NCBI RefSeq assembly: GCF_016865425.1
Contig: NZ_AP023355.1
Coordinates: 1,238,198 to 1,302,197 of the forward strand
Source: Actinocatenispora thailandica
GTDB lineage: Bacteria; Actinomycetota; Actinomycetes; Mycobacteriales; Micromonosporaceae
Direction of reading: 5' to 3'
DNA: 64,000 nt
In this document: one piece after another, positions 1-8,481 of the stretch
How positions within the stretch are numbered: position 1 is the first letter of the stretch
How the letters are laid out: every line of letters begins with the position of its first letter
Notes under the pieces: model-generated
Databases searched by the model: none
Told to the model about the DNA's origin: nothing
What the model saw: the letters and a program-made list of their open reading frames with translations, nothing else
Position numbers and translations under genes: made by a program

Positions 1-698
1 ACGGTGGCCGCGGGCTCGCGCACGAGCGGCTCGACTGGTCGGCGGCCGGCTACGCGCACCTGATCATGGACACCCGCGGCCAGGGCTCGAACGGCTCGAC
101 GGCCGGCGCCACCGCCGACCCCGACCCGGTGGGGCTGCCCAACACGCCGGGGTTCATGACCCGCGGCATCACCGACCCGGAAAGCTACTACTACCGCCGG
201 GTGTTCACCGACGCGGTGCGCGCGGTGGAGGTGGCGCGCGAGCACCCCCGGGTCGACCCGGACCGGGTCGTCGTCGCCGGCGGCAGCCAGGGCGGCGGCA
301 TCACGATCGCGGTCGCCGGCCTCGTGGACGGGCTGTACGCGGCGCTGCCGGACGTGCCGTTCCTGTGCCACTACCGGCGCGCCACCGAGATCACCGACAA
401 GAACCCGTACCACGAGATCACCCAGTACTGCCGGACCCACCGGGACGCCACCGAGCGGGTGTTCGCCTCGCTGGCGTACTTCGACGGGGTCAACTTCGCC
501 GCCCGGGCGAGCGCGCCGGCGCTGTTCTCGGTCGGGCTGATGGACGCGGTCTGCCCGCCGTCGACGGTGTTCGCCGCGTACAACCACTGGGCCGGAACGA
601 ACAAGGACATCCGGGTCTGGCCGTACAACGAGCACGAGGGCGGCGCCGCCTTCCAGCGCGCGGAACAGTTGCGTTACGTTCGCGACCTGCTTCGCTGA
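1..698 (+). CDS. acetylxylan esterase / cephalosporin-C deacetylase family protein (5' end outside window)
   Basis: The 3' part of an alpha/beta-hydrolase of the AXE1 family, which deacetylates xylan or related sugar esters. The frame is open from base 3, so the start lies upstream. The segment before the internal ATG at 66 (ending [12 protein letters not shown]) fits the family and should be kept. The nucleophile elbow GGSQGG lies near base 291. The likely acid is the Asp of LMDAVCPP and the likely base the His of NEHEGG near the end. It ends 79 bases before the S9 peptidase gene. The family is clear; the exact substrate cannot be told from sequence. Confidence 0.85.
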   Translation, partial: GGRGLAHERLDWSAAGYAHLIMDTRGQGSNGSTAGATADPDPVGLPNTPGFMTRGITDPESYYYRRVFTDAVRAVEVAREHPRVDPDRVVVAGGSQGGGITIAVAGLVDGLYAALPDVPFLCHYRRATEITDKNPYHEITQYCRTHRDATERVFASLAYFDGVNFAARASAPALFSVGLMDAVCPPSTVFAAYNHWAGTNKDIRVWPYNEHEGGAAFQRAEQLRYVRDLLR

Positions 699-777
699 CC
701 CCCCGGAAACCGTGGCATCGTGCTGGTCATGATCCAATCCAGCACGTGTCTCTCGGCCGGCGACCCGGGGGGCCGGC

Positions 778-2850
778 ATGAGTGACGACATCCTGCGCGA
801 GTTCGCCCGTACCGGTGGATTCCGGTTCGGGCAACCGCGCGACGTGACCGTCTCGCCGGATGGCGCGCGGGTGCTGTTCCTGCGCGCCGCGTCCGGCCAC
901 GACGCCACCACCTCGCTCTGGCAGCTGGACGTGGCCACCGGTGCCGAGACGCTGCTCGCCGACGGCGCCGCGCTGACCGGCGGCGAGCTGTCCGCGACCG
1001 AACGGGCCCGGCGGGAACGCAGCCGGGAACGCGCCGCCGGCATCGTCGGCTACGCCACCGACCGCGCCGCGGACCGGGCCGTGTTCACCGTGGACGGCCA
1101 GCTGTGGCTGCTGGCCGGCGGCATCCCGGTGCGGCTGCCGGCGACCGGTTCGGTGGTCGATCCGCGGATCAACCCGGCCGGCGCGCACATCTCGTACGTC
1201 TCCGGCGGCGCGCTGCGGGTGATCGGCGTGGACGGTACCGACGACCGGGTGCTCGCCGAGCCCGAGACGCCGGACGTGAGCTACGGGCTGGCCGAGCATG
1301 TCGCCGCCGAGTCGATGCACCGCGACCGCGGCCACTGGTGGTCGCCCGACTCGTCCCGGCTGCTGGTCGCGCGGGTCGACGACGCGCCGGTCGCGACCTG
1401 GTACCTGGCCGACCCGGCCGACCCGGCGCGCCCGCCGGCCGCGGTGCGCTACCCGTCCGCCGGTACCGCCAACGCGATCGTCACGCTGTGGCTGATCGAC
1501 CCGGACGACGGCAGCCGGACCGAGGTGGTCTGGGACCGGGAGGGCTTCGAGTACCTCGCCGCGGTCGACTGGTCCGGCCCGCTGTCGATCCTGGTGCAGA
1601 GCCGGGACCAACGCGAGGTGCAGGTACTCGCGGTGGACGAGCAGACCGGCGCCACCTCGCTGCTGCACGCCGACCACCACGACGACTGGTGGGAGCTGGT
1701 ACCGGGGCTGCCGGCCCGCACCGCGTCCGGCGCGCTGGTCTGGTCGGCCGACGACGGCGACACCCGCCGACTGCTGGTGGACGGTACCGCGGTGACCCCG
1801 CCCGGCCTGCAACTGCGCGCGGTGTCCGGGGTGGACGGCGATGCGGTGCTGTGCACCGCCGGTACCGAGCCGACCGAGGTGCACGTGTGGCGTTGGGCGC
1901 CGGACACCGGCCCGGTCCGGCTGTCCGCCGGCGCCGGGGTGCACCAGGGGGTCACCGGCGGCGGAACCACGGTGCTGACGTCCCGCTCGCTGGAGTACCC
2001 GGGCGCCCGGGTCACCGTCCACCGCGCCGAAGCGGTCACCCCGATCGCGTCGCACGCCGCCACCGCGACGCTGACCCCGCGGGTCCGGCTGTACGAGCTG
2101 GGCGAGCGCGCGCTGCGCTCCGCACTGCTGCTGCCGTCCTGGTACCAGCCGGGCTCTTCCGCCCCGCTGCCGGTGCTGCTGGACCCGTACGGCGGTCCGC
2201 ACGGACAGCGGGTGCTGCACGCGCTCGACATGTACCTGATGTCGCAGTGGTTCGCCGAGGCGGGCTACGCGGTGCTGGTGACCGACGGCCGCGGCACCCC
2301 GGGGCGTGGCCCGGTGTGGGAGCACTCGATCCGCGGCGACAAGCTGACCCACGCGCTGACCGACCAGATCGACGCGCTGCGCGCCGCGGCCGAACTGCAT
2401 CCGGAACTGGATCTGTCCCGGGTCGGCATCCGTGGCTGGTCGTACGGCGGCTACCTGGCCGCGGCGGCGGTGCTGCGCCGGCCGGACGTGTTCCACGCGG
2501 CCGTGGCCGGCGCACCGGTCACCGACCCGATGCTGTACGACACCCACTGGCAGGAGCGGTATCTGGGCCACCCGGACCAGGAGCCGGAGGTGTACCGGCG
2601 CAACTCGCTGATCCCGGACGCCACCGCGCTGACCCGGCCACTGCTGCTGATGCACGGGATGGTGGACGACAACGTGGTGGTGGCGCACACGCTGCGGCTG
2701 TCCGGCGCGCTGCTCGCCGCCGGCCGGCCGCACTCCGTGCTGCCGCTCACCGGCGTCACCCACATGGCCGGCCAGGAGGACGTCGCCGCCAACCTGCCCC
2801 GGCTGGAGCTGGAGTTCCTGGACCGCATCCTGCGCCCGTCCCGCCCCTGA
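778..2850 (+). CDS. S9 family dipeptidyl-peptidase IV-like serine peptidase
   Basis: A 690-residue protein with the DPP-IV layout. A long N-terminal beta-propeller region (about residues 40-400) precedes an alpha/beta-hydrolase catalytic domain. The nucleophile is Ser555 in GWSYGGY, the acid is about Asp630 in MVDDNVV, and the base is His662 in GVTHMAG. Members remove N-terminal dipeptides, usually after proline. No signal peptide is visible, so it is probably cytoplasmic. The last codons (DRILRPSRP, stop at 2848-2850) lie within or just after a 23-bp sequence repeated at 5382. At the far copy the same frame reads DRILRPSRADPAGS, stop. The present C-terminus was therefore probably supplied by an inserted element. 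Confidence 0.93.
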   Translation: MSDDILREFARTGGFRFGQPRDVTVSPDGARVLFLRAASGHDATTSLWQLDVATGAETLLADGAALTGGELSATERARRERSRERAAGIVGYATDRAADRAVFTVDGQLWLLAGGIPVRLPATGSVVDPRINPAGAHISYVSGGALRVIGVDGTDDRVLAEPETPDVSYGLAEHVAAESMHRDRGHWWSPDSSRLLVARVDDAPVATWYLADPADPARPPAAVRYPSAGTANAIVTLWLIDPDDGSRTEVVWDREGFEYLAAVDWSGPLSILVQSRDQREVQVLAVDEQTGATSLLHADHHDDWWELVPGLPARTASGALVWSADDGDTRRLLVDGTAVTPPGLQLRAVSGVDGDAVLCTAGTEPTEVHVWRWAPDTGPVRLSAGAGVHQGVTGGGTTVLTSRSLEYPGARVTVHRAEAVTPIASHAATATLTPRVRLYELGERALRSALLLPSWYQPGSSAPLPVLLDPYGGPHGQRVLHALDMYLMSQWFAEAGYAVLVTDGRGTPGRGPVWEHSIRGDKLTHALTDQIDALRAAAELHPELDLSRVGIRGWSYGGYLAAAAVLRRPDVFHAAVAGAPVTDPMLYDTHWQERYLGHPDQEPEVYRRNSLIPDATALTRPLLLMHGMVDDNVVVAHTLRLSGALLAAGRPHSVLPLTGVTHMAGQEDVAANLPRLELEFLDRILRPSRP
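2821..2843 (+). repeat. left 23-bp direct repeat, putative attachment site
   Basis: A perfect 23-base copy of the sequence at 5382-5404, starting GACCGCATCC and ending CCGTCCCG. It lies in the last codons of the S9 peptidase gene. Sequence before and after the two copies differs, so the identity is limited to these 23 bases. A short direct repeat that re-creates the 3' end of a gene is typical of site-specific integration at a gene end. Confidence 0.8.
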
Positions 2851-2983
2851 CGTGCGTGGTGTGCCGGCAGGTCTCCACCGGCCAGCCGGACTCCGCGACA
2901 ATCCCCGGTGTGCGTGGCCGGGGAATGTGAGACGACCTCGCGGACACGGCGCGCCAACGAGGTCGCCGAGACCTCAGCGAGCG

Positions 2984-3480
2984 TCAGGCGTGCCGGTCAC
3001 GACGGGCCCGAAGGCGGTCCATGCTGCGGGCGAGACCCCGCAGCATGGACGCCTCGCGGTCCTTGGAATCACGGACGCCGACCACCGCGCCCGCGCTGCC
3101 GGCCGCCACGCCGTTGGCCCGGCCGCCGCTGCGTGACTGTATCGGTCGAGCTGGTCCTCGCCTGTACTCGGTGCCTCGGTGGTCTCGGTCTCGATCACTG
3201 TGATACTCGGTGCCGCCGGGTAGCTGTAGCTCGTCAAGGAGCGGAGCACGGGGGAGTGGTGGTAGCCGAGGTCGGCTTCGATTGGCAAGACTCGGATCTC
3301 GACGTTCGGGACCTGGGCTGCCATGACGAGCCATCGAGGCTGGGTCTCCAACACGTCGTCTGGAGCGGTGCGGCGCCGGAGAACGAGTTCGTCGAGGACG
3401 ATTTCGTATCGGACCGACTTCTTCGTTCGCACAAGGATCTTCTGTCGTTCCCGGCGGCCGACGATATGGCCAACCGGTAC
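2984..3480 (-). pseudogene. remnant of DUF5753 regulator and DUF397 protein
   Basis: On the minus strand one frame reads RERQKILVRTKKSVRYE, then IVLDELVLRR and VEIRVLPIEADLGYHHSP. This is the C-terminal DUF5753 domain of actinobacterial XRE-type regulators. The N-terminal helix-turn-helix is absent. The end runs into a frame with DUF397 character (VVGVRDSKDREA, about 3060-3090), as if a DUF5753 gene and its usual downstream DUF397 gene had fused and decayed. A GTG at 3430-3432 opens a 152-codon frame, but it begins in mid-domain and cannot encode a complete regulator. Such pairs often border accessory genes in actinobacteria. Confidence 0.6.
3017..3050. repeat. perfect 14-bp inverted repeat
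   Basis: GTCCATGCTGCGGG (3017-3030) and its exact reverse complement (3037-3050) enclose a 6-base loop. It lies inside the DUF397-like remnant. No T-run follows on either strand. It could be a terminator for the peptidase transcript or a recombination scar; its role is unknown. Confidence 0.7.
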
Positions 3481-3563
3481 CGTGGCAAGCGCGCGGCGCC
3501 GGCAGTGGGGCGTCGGCTGCGCTGCCGCTACCAGCGCACCACATTCAGACGGAGGCGAGTCCA

Positions 3564-4877
3564 GTGCCTCAGCAGATCACCCGCATCCGGGCGCAGCGTT
3601 TCCGCTCGCTCGCGGAGGTCGACGTCCGGCTGGGCCGGTTGAACGTGCTGATCGGCCCGAACGGCTCGGGCAAGACCAACCTGCTTAAGGTGCTGCAGTT
3701 TCTCGCCACGATGGCGCGCTACGATCTGAGTTTCGCGGTCCGCGACTGGAACGGTTTCGACCACATCCAACGCCAGGCGGGCAAGCCGCTACCGGTCCGG
3801 CTGACGATCGAGGGCCGCATCACCGAGCACTCCAGCGACAACGCACTCGACGAGTACATGCTGAGGCTGTCGCAAACGGCTTCCGGGATCTCCCGGACCG
3901 AGGAGTTCACGTTCAAGCGCAGCAGTGGGCGCGGGCGGCGGTACAAGGCGTCGGGCAAGGAGATCGAGATCTCCGATCTCGACAGCGACGCACCTCGTCA
4001 GGTGCAGCGGGTGGCTGACGCGCAGACAACCGGGCTGGCCACCCTGCCCAAGCTGGCGGATGAGCAGGGGGGCCTCGGTATCCGTACCTTCGCCAACTTC
4101 CTGTCCTCGATCCGGGTCCTGGAGCCGGATGTGGTGGCGGCCCGGCAGCCCAGCCGTCCGTACAACGCGAACCTCGCGGACGACGCCAGCAATCTCGCTG
4201 ACGCGCTTGCTCAGCTGAAAGTCAGCGATCCCGACGCCTGGCCGTTGCTCGTCGCCGACGTGCGCAGTTGCCTGCCGGGGCTCGAGGAGATCCAGATCGT
4301 TCCGGTGGGCGGCCCCGGCCGGGCGGTGTCGGTGCAGCTCGTGGAGCAGGGGGTGACCAAGCCGATCGAGCTGGCCGACGCGTCGTTCGGCACGGTCCGG
4401 GTCCTGGCCCTACTCACCGCGCTGCACGAGCCGGACCCGCCGCCGTTCACCGCCATCGAAGAGATCGACCACGGTCTTCATCCCTACGCCCTGGACATCC
4501 TGGTGGATCGGATGCGCGCGGCGAGCTCGCGCACCCAGATCCTCGCCGCGACCCACTCGCCGACGCTGGTCAACAGGCTGACGGCGGACGAGATCATCGT
4601 CTGCGATCGTGAGCCCGAGACCGGTGCGTCGCTGATTCCGGCCACCAGCTCGAAGCAGATCAGGGCACAGCTGGCGGCCACCGACTGGCAGGCGGGCGAA
4701 CTCTGGTTCTCGGGTGCGCTGCGCGGAGTGCCGGCGGGAAGGGCTCCGACAGACCGGGCCTGGTGCTCGTCTTCGGCGAGAACTACAACGACTCGCAGAG
4801 CATCGGGCATCTGCTCGTCCATCTCAATCCGCGGCTTGCCGGCCGGGTCAGACCCTTACCACGGCCCACTTCGCTGA
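3564..4877 (+). CDS. AAA family ATPase (AAA_21 / OLD-like) of a putative defence pair
   Basis: A RecF/OLD-like ABC-type ATPase. The GTG start is chosen because GGAGG lies eight bases upstream. Walker A GPNGSGKT is at residues 31-38, an ABC-signature-like segment is DASFGTVRVL, Walker B/D-loop is IEEIDHGLHP and the His-switch is AATHSP. Conserved-looking sequence ends around GELWFSGALRGVPAG. The remaining roughly 45 residues are Ser/Thr/Arg-rich and overlap the next gene in another frame by 115 bases, suggesting a lost stop or a frameshift near 4740. Such ATPases sense phage or DNA and drive a linked TOPRIM nuclease in several defence systems. The system type cannot be assigned by eye. Confidence 0.82.
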   Translation: MPQQITRIRAQRFRSLAEVDVRLGRLNVLIGPNGSGKTNLLKVLQFLATMARYDLSFAVRDWNGFDHIQRQAGKPLPVRLTIEGRITEHSSDNALDEYMLRLSQTASGISRTEEFTFKRSSGRGRRYKASGKEIEISDLDSDAPRQVQRVADAQTTGLATLPKLADEQGGLGIRTFANFLSSIRVLEPDVVAARQPSRPYNANLADDASNLADALAQLKVSDPDAWPLLVADVRSCLPGLEEIQIVPVGGPGRAVSVQLVEQGVTKPIELADASFGTVRVLALLTALHEPDPPPFTAIEEIDHGLHPYALDILVDRMRAASSRTQILAATHSPTLVNRLTADEIIVCDREPETGASLIPATSSKQIRAQLAATDWQAGELWFSGALRGVPAGRAPTDRAWCSSSARTTTTRRASGICSSISIRGLPAGSDPYHGPLR

Positions 4878-5359
4878 CTCGACAGGCGAAGGCGAAGGCG
4901 GTGCGCAGCTGGGTGACCGAGCTGGACCGTACGATTCGAGGGTATGAGGCCGGCGGACGGCAGGTCACCGCGGCGTTGGTGCACCGGGACGCGGACGACC
5001 CCGATCCCGACGGTGCGGTAGCGATCGCGTTGAGCAACGATCTGGCGCCCCTCGGTCGCGCCCATCCGGTGGTACCGGTGGAGGAGATCGAAGCATGGTG
5101 GTTTCTGTTCCCCGACGCGGTTGAGGCGGTACGGCCGTCCGCCTGGCGGGACACGATCCCGCGCCGCGCTCGGGACGTGGAACGCATCCGTAACCCCAAG
5201 CAGGAGTTGCAGCGGCTGACCGGCCGGCGCAAGAAGGCCCGCTACGAAGAGGCGGAGTCGCCGAGGGTCGCCGAGTTCGTCCGGCAACTTGGTCTCCGGC
5301 CGCAGGGCTCCAGCGCCTCCTACCACCGCTTCGGCGCGGTGGCCCGCTCGCTGACCTGA
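4763..5359 (+). CDS. TOPRIM-like (DUF4276/RloB-type) protein, putative nuclease partner of the ATPase
   Basis: A 198-residue protein starting at GTG 4763. The frame is open upstream (...GSDRPGLVLVFGEN), so the start may be slightly earlier. It has the acidic layout of TOPRIM-like folds: Glu6 in VFGENYND, the HRDADDPD motif after about residue 70, and VEEIEAWWFLFPD, which resembles the DUF4276 EIEAW signature. It follows and overlaps the ATPase gene, as expected for a two-gene effector module like AbiL, RloAB or PARIS. It ends just before the right 23-bp repeat. Family level is probable; nuclease activity is inferred. Confidence 0.65.
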   Translation: MLVFGENYNDSQSIGHLLVHLNPRLAGRVRPLPRPTSLTRQAKAKAVRSWVTELDRTIRGYEAGGRQVTAALVHRDADDPDPDGAVAIALSNDLAPLGRAHPVVPVEEIEAWWFLFPDAVEAVRPSAWRDTIPRRARDVERIRNPKQELQRLTGRRKKARYEEAESPRVAEFVRQLGLRPQGSSASYHRFGAVARSLT

Positions 5360-5381
5360 GGCGGAGCGATCCGGATCTCCC

Positions 5382-5404
5382 GACCGCATCCTGCGCCCGT
5401 CCCG
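5382..5404 (+). repeat. right 23-bp direct repeat, putative attachment site
   Basis: Perfect copy of 2821-2843. Read in the peptidase frame it gives DRILRPSR and continues ADPAGS to a TGA at 5424-5426. It therefore looks like the displaced original 3' end of the S9 peptidase gene. It lies 22 bases after the TOPRIM-like gene. Confidence 0.8.
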
Positions 5405-5491
5405 GGCGGACCCGGCGGGTTCCTGACCGCCCCACCCTGACTCGGGTCGTCCCGGCGCCGGCTCCCCCGCGGCCGGTCCGGGACGGACGGA

Positions 5492-6484
5492 TCAGTTGAC
5501 GTAGTCGCGCAGCGCGCTGACGTTGTCCGGGCGGCGCAGCTTCAGCAGCGTCATCTTCTCGATCTGCCGGATCCGCTCCCGGGACAGGCCGAACTCGCGG
5601 CCCACCTCGTCGAGGGTGCGCTGCCGGTCGTCGTCCAGCCCGTACCGCAGCCGGATGACGGCCCGCTCCCGCTCGGTCAGGGTGGACAGCACGCCCTCCA
5701 GCGCGTGCTTGAGGAACCCGTACGAGACGGTGTCGTCGCTGTCGTGCTGCGGCTGGACGAAGTCGGCGAGCGAGCTCTCGCCGTCCTCGCCGACGCCCTG
5801 GTCCAGGCTGACCGGGTCGCGGTCGTAGCCGATCAGCTCCAGCACGTCGGTCGGTGCGACACCCATCGCCTCGGCGATCTCCAGGTGGCTGGGTTCCCGG
5901 CCGAGGGCGAGCGCCAGCTCGCGGCGCGCCCGTACCATCTTGTTGACCTGCTCGACCATGTGCACCGGCAGCCGGATGGTGCGGGACTGCTCGGCCATCG
6001 CCCGGGTGACTGCCTGCCGAATCCACCAGGTCGCGTACGTGGAGAACTTGTAGCCCTTGGCGAAGTCGAACTTCTCCACCGCGCGGACCAGCCCCAGGTT
6101 GCCCTCCTGGATCAGGTCGAGGAACCCGATGCCGCGGTTGGTGTAGCGCTTGGCGATCGACACCACCAGCCGCAGGTTGGCTTCCAACAACCGGTTACGG
6201 GCCGCGACACCCTCGGTGACGATGCGGGACAGCGCGTCGCGCAACGACTCCGGGTCCGCCTGGTACGCGGTGGCCAGCGGGCCCTCGGTGGCCCGGCCGT
6301 GGAGGATCTCGGTCGCGTAGAGTCCGGCCTCGACCCTCTTGGCGAGCGTGACCTCGTCGGCGGCGGTCAGCAGCCGGACCCGGCCGATCGCGTTCAGGTA
6401 GGTACGCACCAGGTCCGCCGAGTTCGCTCGATCGTCGGTGTCGGTCCGCGTCGTCAGGTATTCCTCGCTCAGTGGAAGGGCCAC
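5492..6484 (-). CDS. RNA polymerase sigma factor, sigma-70 family group 2
   Basis: A 330-residue primary-like sigma factor without the long N-terminal region 1.1. Region 1.2 is at about residues 25-45. Region 2 contains [34 protein letters not shown] and [16 protein letters not shown]. Region 3 starts near [15 protein letters not shown]. Region 4 ends with [18 protein letters not shown]. Length and motifs match HrdB-related or SigB-type non-essential sigma factors used in stress or development. The GTG start is preceded by GGGAGG. It is convergent with the island and divergent from the L,D-transpeptidase gene. No anti-sigma factor gene lies next to it. Confidence 0.93.
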   Translation of the reverse strand: MALPLSEEYLTTRTDTDDRANSADLVRTYLNAIGRVRLLTAADEVTLAKRVEAGLYATEILHGRATEGPLATAYQADPESLRDALSRIVTEGVAARNRLLEANLRLVVSIAKRYTNRGIGFLDLIQEGNLGLVRAVEKFDFAKGYKFSTYATWWIRQAVTRAMAEQSRTIRLPVHMVEQVNKMVRARRELALALGREPSHLEIAEAMGVAPTDVLELIGYDRDPVSLDQGVGEDGESSLADFVQPQHDSDDTVSYGFLKHALEGVLSTLTERERAVIRLRYGLDDDRQRTLDEVGREFGLSRERIRQIEKMTLLKLRRPDNVSALRDYVN

Positions 6485-6987
6485 TGTCTTCCGCCTCCCG
6501 TGCCGGGCGCTGGGCGCCTGAGTGCTTGTCGATGCCGGCCCGCCGCGTCGGTGACCCGCGTCGTCCGTGACGCTGATTCCACCGGGAGAGCGGGCGCTAC
6601 GGGGAGTCGCGCGAGGCAGCTGGCACGAATCCGGGAACTGCCCGGCCGCGGGCGGAACCCGTTGGCACGAATAGGGGAGTCAGGCGCGCGGTGGGACGTT
6701 GCGTGTCGGCGCCGTCACAGCCGACCGGGAGCTGCTGGACGTGGCACACGATCGTTACGATGTGGATCGCGGTGCAACCCGATCGCAACGCCGATGCGTT
6801 CTTCAGGTGTGGCGGCCGATGGTCGCCGGCGCATCACCCGATGTCGGACTTCGCCGGCAATGAGCCGAGATCCGGGGACCGATCCCGATCGGCGGGTGGC
6901 GCGGGATCGACGGGGAGTGGACGTCCCGCAGCGGGGCACCGCAAGGCAGAGCTACTGGTCGACACGGCCAGGGACAGGGGAGGCGGT
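6485..6987. other. 503-bp intergenic region between divergent sigma and L,D-transpeptidase genes
   Basis: No convincing gene. It contains two copies of TGGCACGAAT (6621-6630 and 6663-6672), which may be paired regulatory sites. TACGAT near 6757 could be a -10 element for the rightward gene, but no good -35 is evident. AGGGGAGG (6976-6983) is the ribosome-binding site of the L,D-transpeptidase. Confidence 0.4.
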
Positions 6988-8241
6988 ATGCCACGTCACT
7001 CGTGGCGCGGCCGAGCCAGGATCGTCACGGCGCTGATGGCCACCGGCCTGGCGGCGACGATGCTGGCCGGGTGCAACAACGGCGACGGCAAGGCGTCGGC
7101 GGGCAGCAAGGACGACGGTCTCGGCGGGGGCAAGCCGGTCCCGGCGGCGACCGTGGCGATCACACCGACCACCGGCACCAGCAAGGTGTCGCCCGGCGAG
7201 CCGGTGGTGGTGAAGGCGACCGGCGGCACGCTTGCCACGGTCTCGCTGACCAATGCCGCCGGCAAGCAGGTGTCCGGCACGCTGTCGGCCGACAAGAAGA
7301 CGTGGACCTCCAGCGAGAAGCTGGGCTACGACAAGAAGTACGCGGTGGCGGCCACCGCGACCAACGCCGACGGCAGGAAGACCAGCGGCAAGAGTTCGTT
7401 CAGCACCGTCAAGCCGGGCAACTTCACGCTGCCCTACCTTCGTAACGGCAACGGCAAGACGTACGGCGTGGGTGAGCCGGTGATGGTGCACTTCGACGAG
7501 AAGATCCCGGACAAGGCGGCCGCGGAGAAGGCGCTGAAGGTCACCACCAGCCCGTCGATCGAGGGGTCCTGGAGCTGGATCAACGACCAGGACGTGCACT
7601 GGCGGCCGAAGACCGACGCCGGGAAGTACTGGCCGGCCGGCACCAAGGTCACCGTGGCCGCCGACGTGTACGGCGTGAACATGGGCAAGGGGCTGTGGGG
7701 CCAGGAGGACCGCAAGGTCTCGTTCACCATCGGTGACCAGATCATCGCGAAGGCGTCCAACAAGTCGCTGCACATGAAGATCTACAAGAACGGCAGCGTG
7801 GTCAAGGACATGCCGTTCAGCGGCGGCAAGGGCGGCTACATCCAGGACAAGTACGGCAACAACGTCTCGCTGTGGACTCCGAGCGGGACGATGGTCGTGA
7901 TGGACCTGGAGCGCAAGGTGCACATGACGTCGTCCAGCTGGGGCATCGCCAAGAACAACCCGCAGGCGTACGACCTGTGGGTCGACTACGGCACCCGGCT
8001 CACCGGCGACGGCATCTACCTGCACGCGGCCCCCTGGAACGAGGGCCTGCACGGGGTGCAGAACGACTCGCACGGGTGCATCAACCTCAGCACCGCCGAC
8101 GCCGAGTGGGCGTACGAGCATCTCAAGCCGGGCGACATCGTGATCATGTCCGGTACTCCGGACAAGGTGACGCTGACTCGCGGTTACGGCGACTGGAACG
8201 TCAGCTGGGACCAGTGGGTGAAGGGTTCCGCGCTGCACTGA
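6988..8241 (+). CDS. L,D-transpeptidase lipoprotein with Ig-like domains
   Basis: Makes 3-3 cross-links in peptidoglycan at the outer face of the membrane. The ATG at 6988 is chosen because AGGGGAGG lies just upstream and it gives a lipoprotein signal with lipobox LAGC (Cys about residue 29); a longer in-frame extension exists. Two Ig-like domains (about residues 50-240) precede a YkuD domain. The catalytic motif SHGCINL carries Cys364 and the C-terminal tail is WNVSWDQWVKG. The order matches mycobacterial LdtMt2-type enzymes. The single-gene unit is divergent from the sigma factor gene. Confidence 0.93.
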   Translation: MPRHSWRGRARIVTALMATGLAATMLAGCNNGDGKASAGSKDDGLGGGKPVPAATVAITPTTGTSKVSPGEPVVVKATGGTLATVSLTNAAGKQVSGTLSADKKTWTSSEKLGYDKKYAVAATATNADGRKTSGKSSFSTVKPGNFTLPYLRNGNGKTYGVGEPVMVHFDEKIPDKAAAEKALKVTTSPSIEGSWSWINDQDVHWRPKTDAGKYWPAGTKVTVAADVYGVNMGKGLWGQEDRKVSFTIGDQIIAKASNKSLHMKIYKNGSVVKDMPFSGGKGGYIQDKYGNNVSLWTPSGTMVVMDLERKVHMTSSSWGIAKNNPQAYDLWVDYGTRLTGDGIYLHAAPWNEGLHGVQNDSHGCINLSTADAEWAYEHLKPGDIVIMSGTPDKVTLTRGYGDWNVSWDQWVKGSALH

Positions 8242-8409
8242 CGCAGTCCGTTCCACCGGTGGCCGTCGCCCGATCCGGGTGGCGGCCACTCGCGTGTTCC
8301 GGCCACCATCCCGCGTGCCGGCCGGGGCGATTGGCGTGCTCCGATCGTGCCGGCCAGGCTTCGGAAAGGGCCGTACAGATGGGAGAAAACTTCTCTCAAG
8401 GTAGTGATG

Positions 8410-8432
8410 GTGATCACAGGCGGCGATATGAT
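8410..8432 (+). promoter_or_regulatory. candidate promoter with GTGATCAC palindrome
   Basis: A TATGAT -10-like hexamer (8427-8432) precedes the acetate-transporter start by 49 bases. The perfect palindrome GTGATCAC (8410-8417) lies in the spacer, where a bound repressor would block the polymerase. No clear -35 is seen, so the promoter is tentative. Confidence 0.4.
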
Positions 8433-8481
8433 CTTCGTGGGATGGGCGTCTGTCCACCCCCTTGAATCGAGGGGAGCCGTC

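Larger units (their letters stand above)
2821..5404. mobile_element. small putative integrated island carrying an ATPase-TOPRIM defence pair
   Basis: About 2.56 kb bounded by perfect 23-bp direct repeats at 2821 and 5382. The left copy sits in the 3' end of the peptidase gene. The right copy still reads as the peptidase's former C-terminal codons and stop (to 5426). Cargo is a decayed DUF5753/DUF397 regulator and an AAA ATPase with a TOPRIM-like partner. By eye the interior looks less GC-biased, with more A/T third positions than its neighbours. No integrase or transposase is present, so mobilisation would have been in trans or the recombinase has been lost. The repeats are seen; the mobility is inferred. 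Confidence 0.6.

Noticed and set aside
727-2901. Long minus-strand open frame opposite the S9 peptidase
   Set aside because: A GC-driven shadow frame. The plus-strand protein has all catalytic motifs, and the antisense translation is Arg/Gly/Pro-rich without domains.
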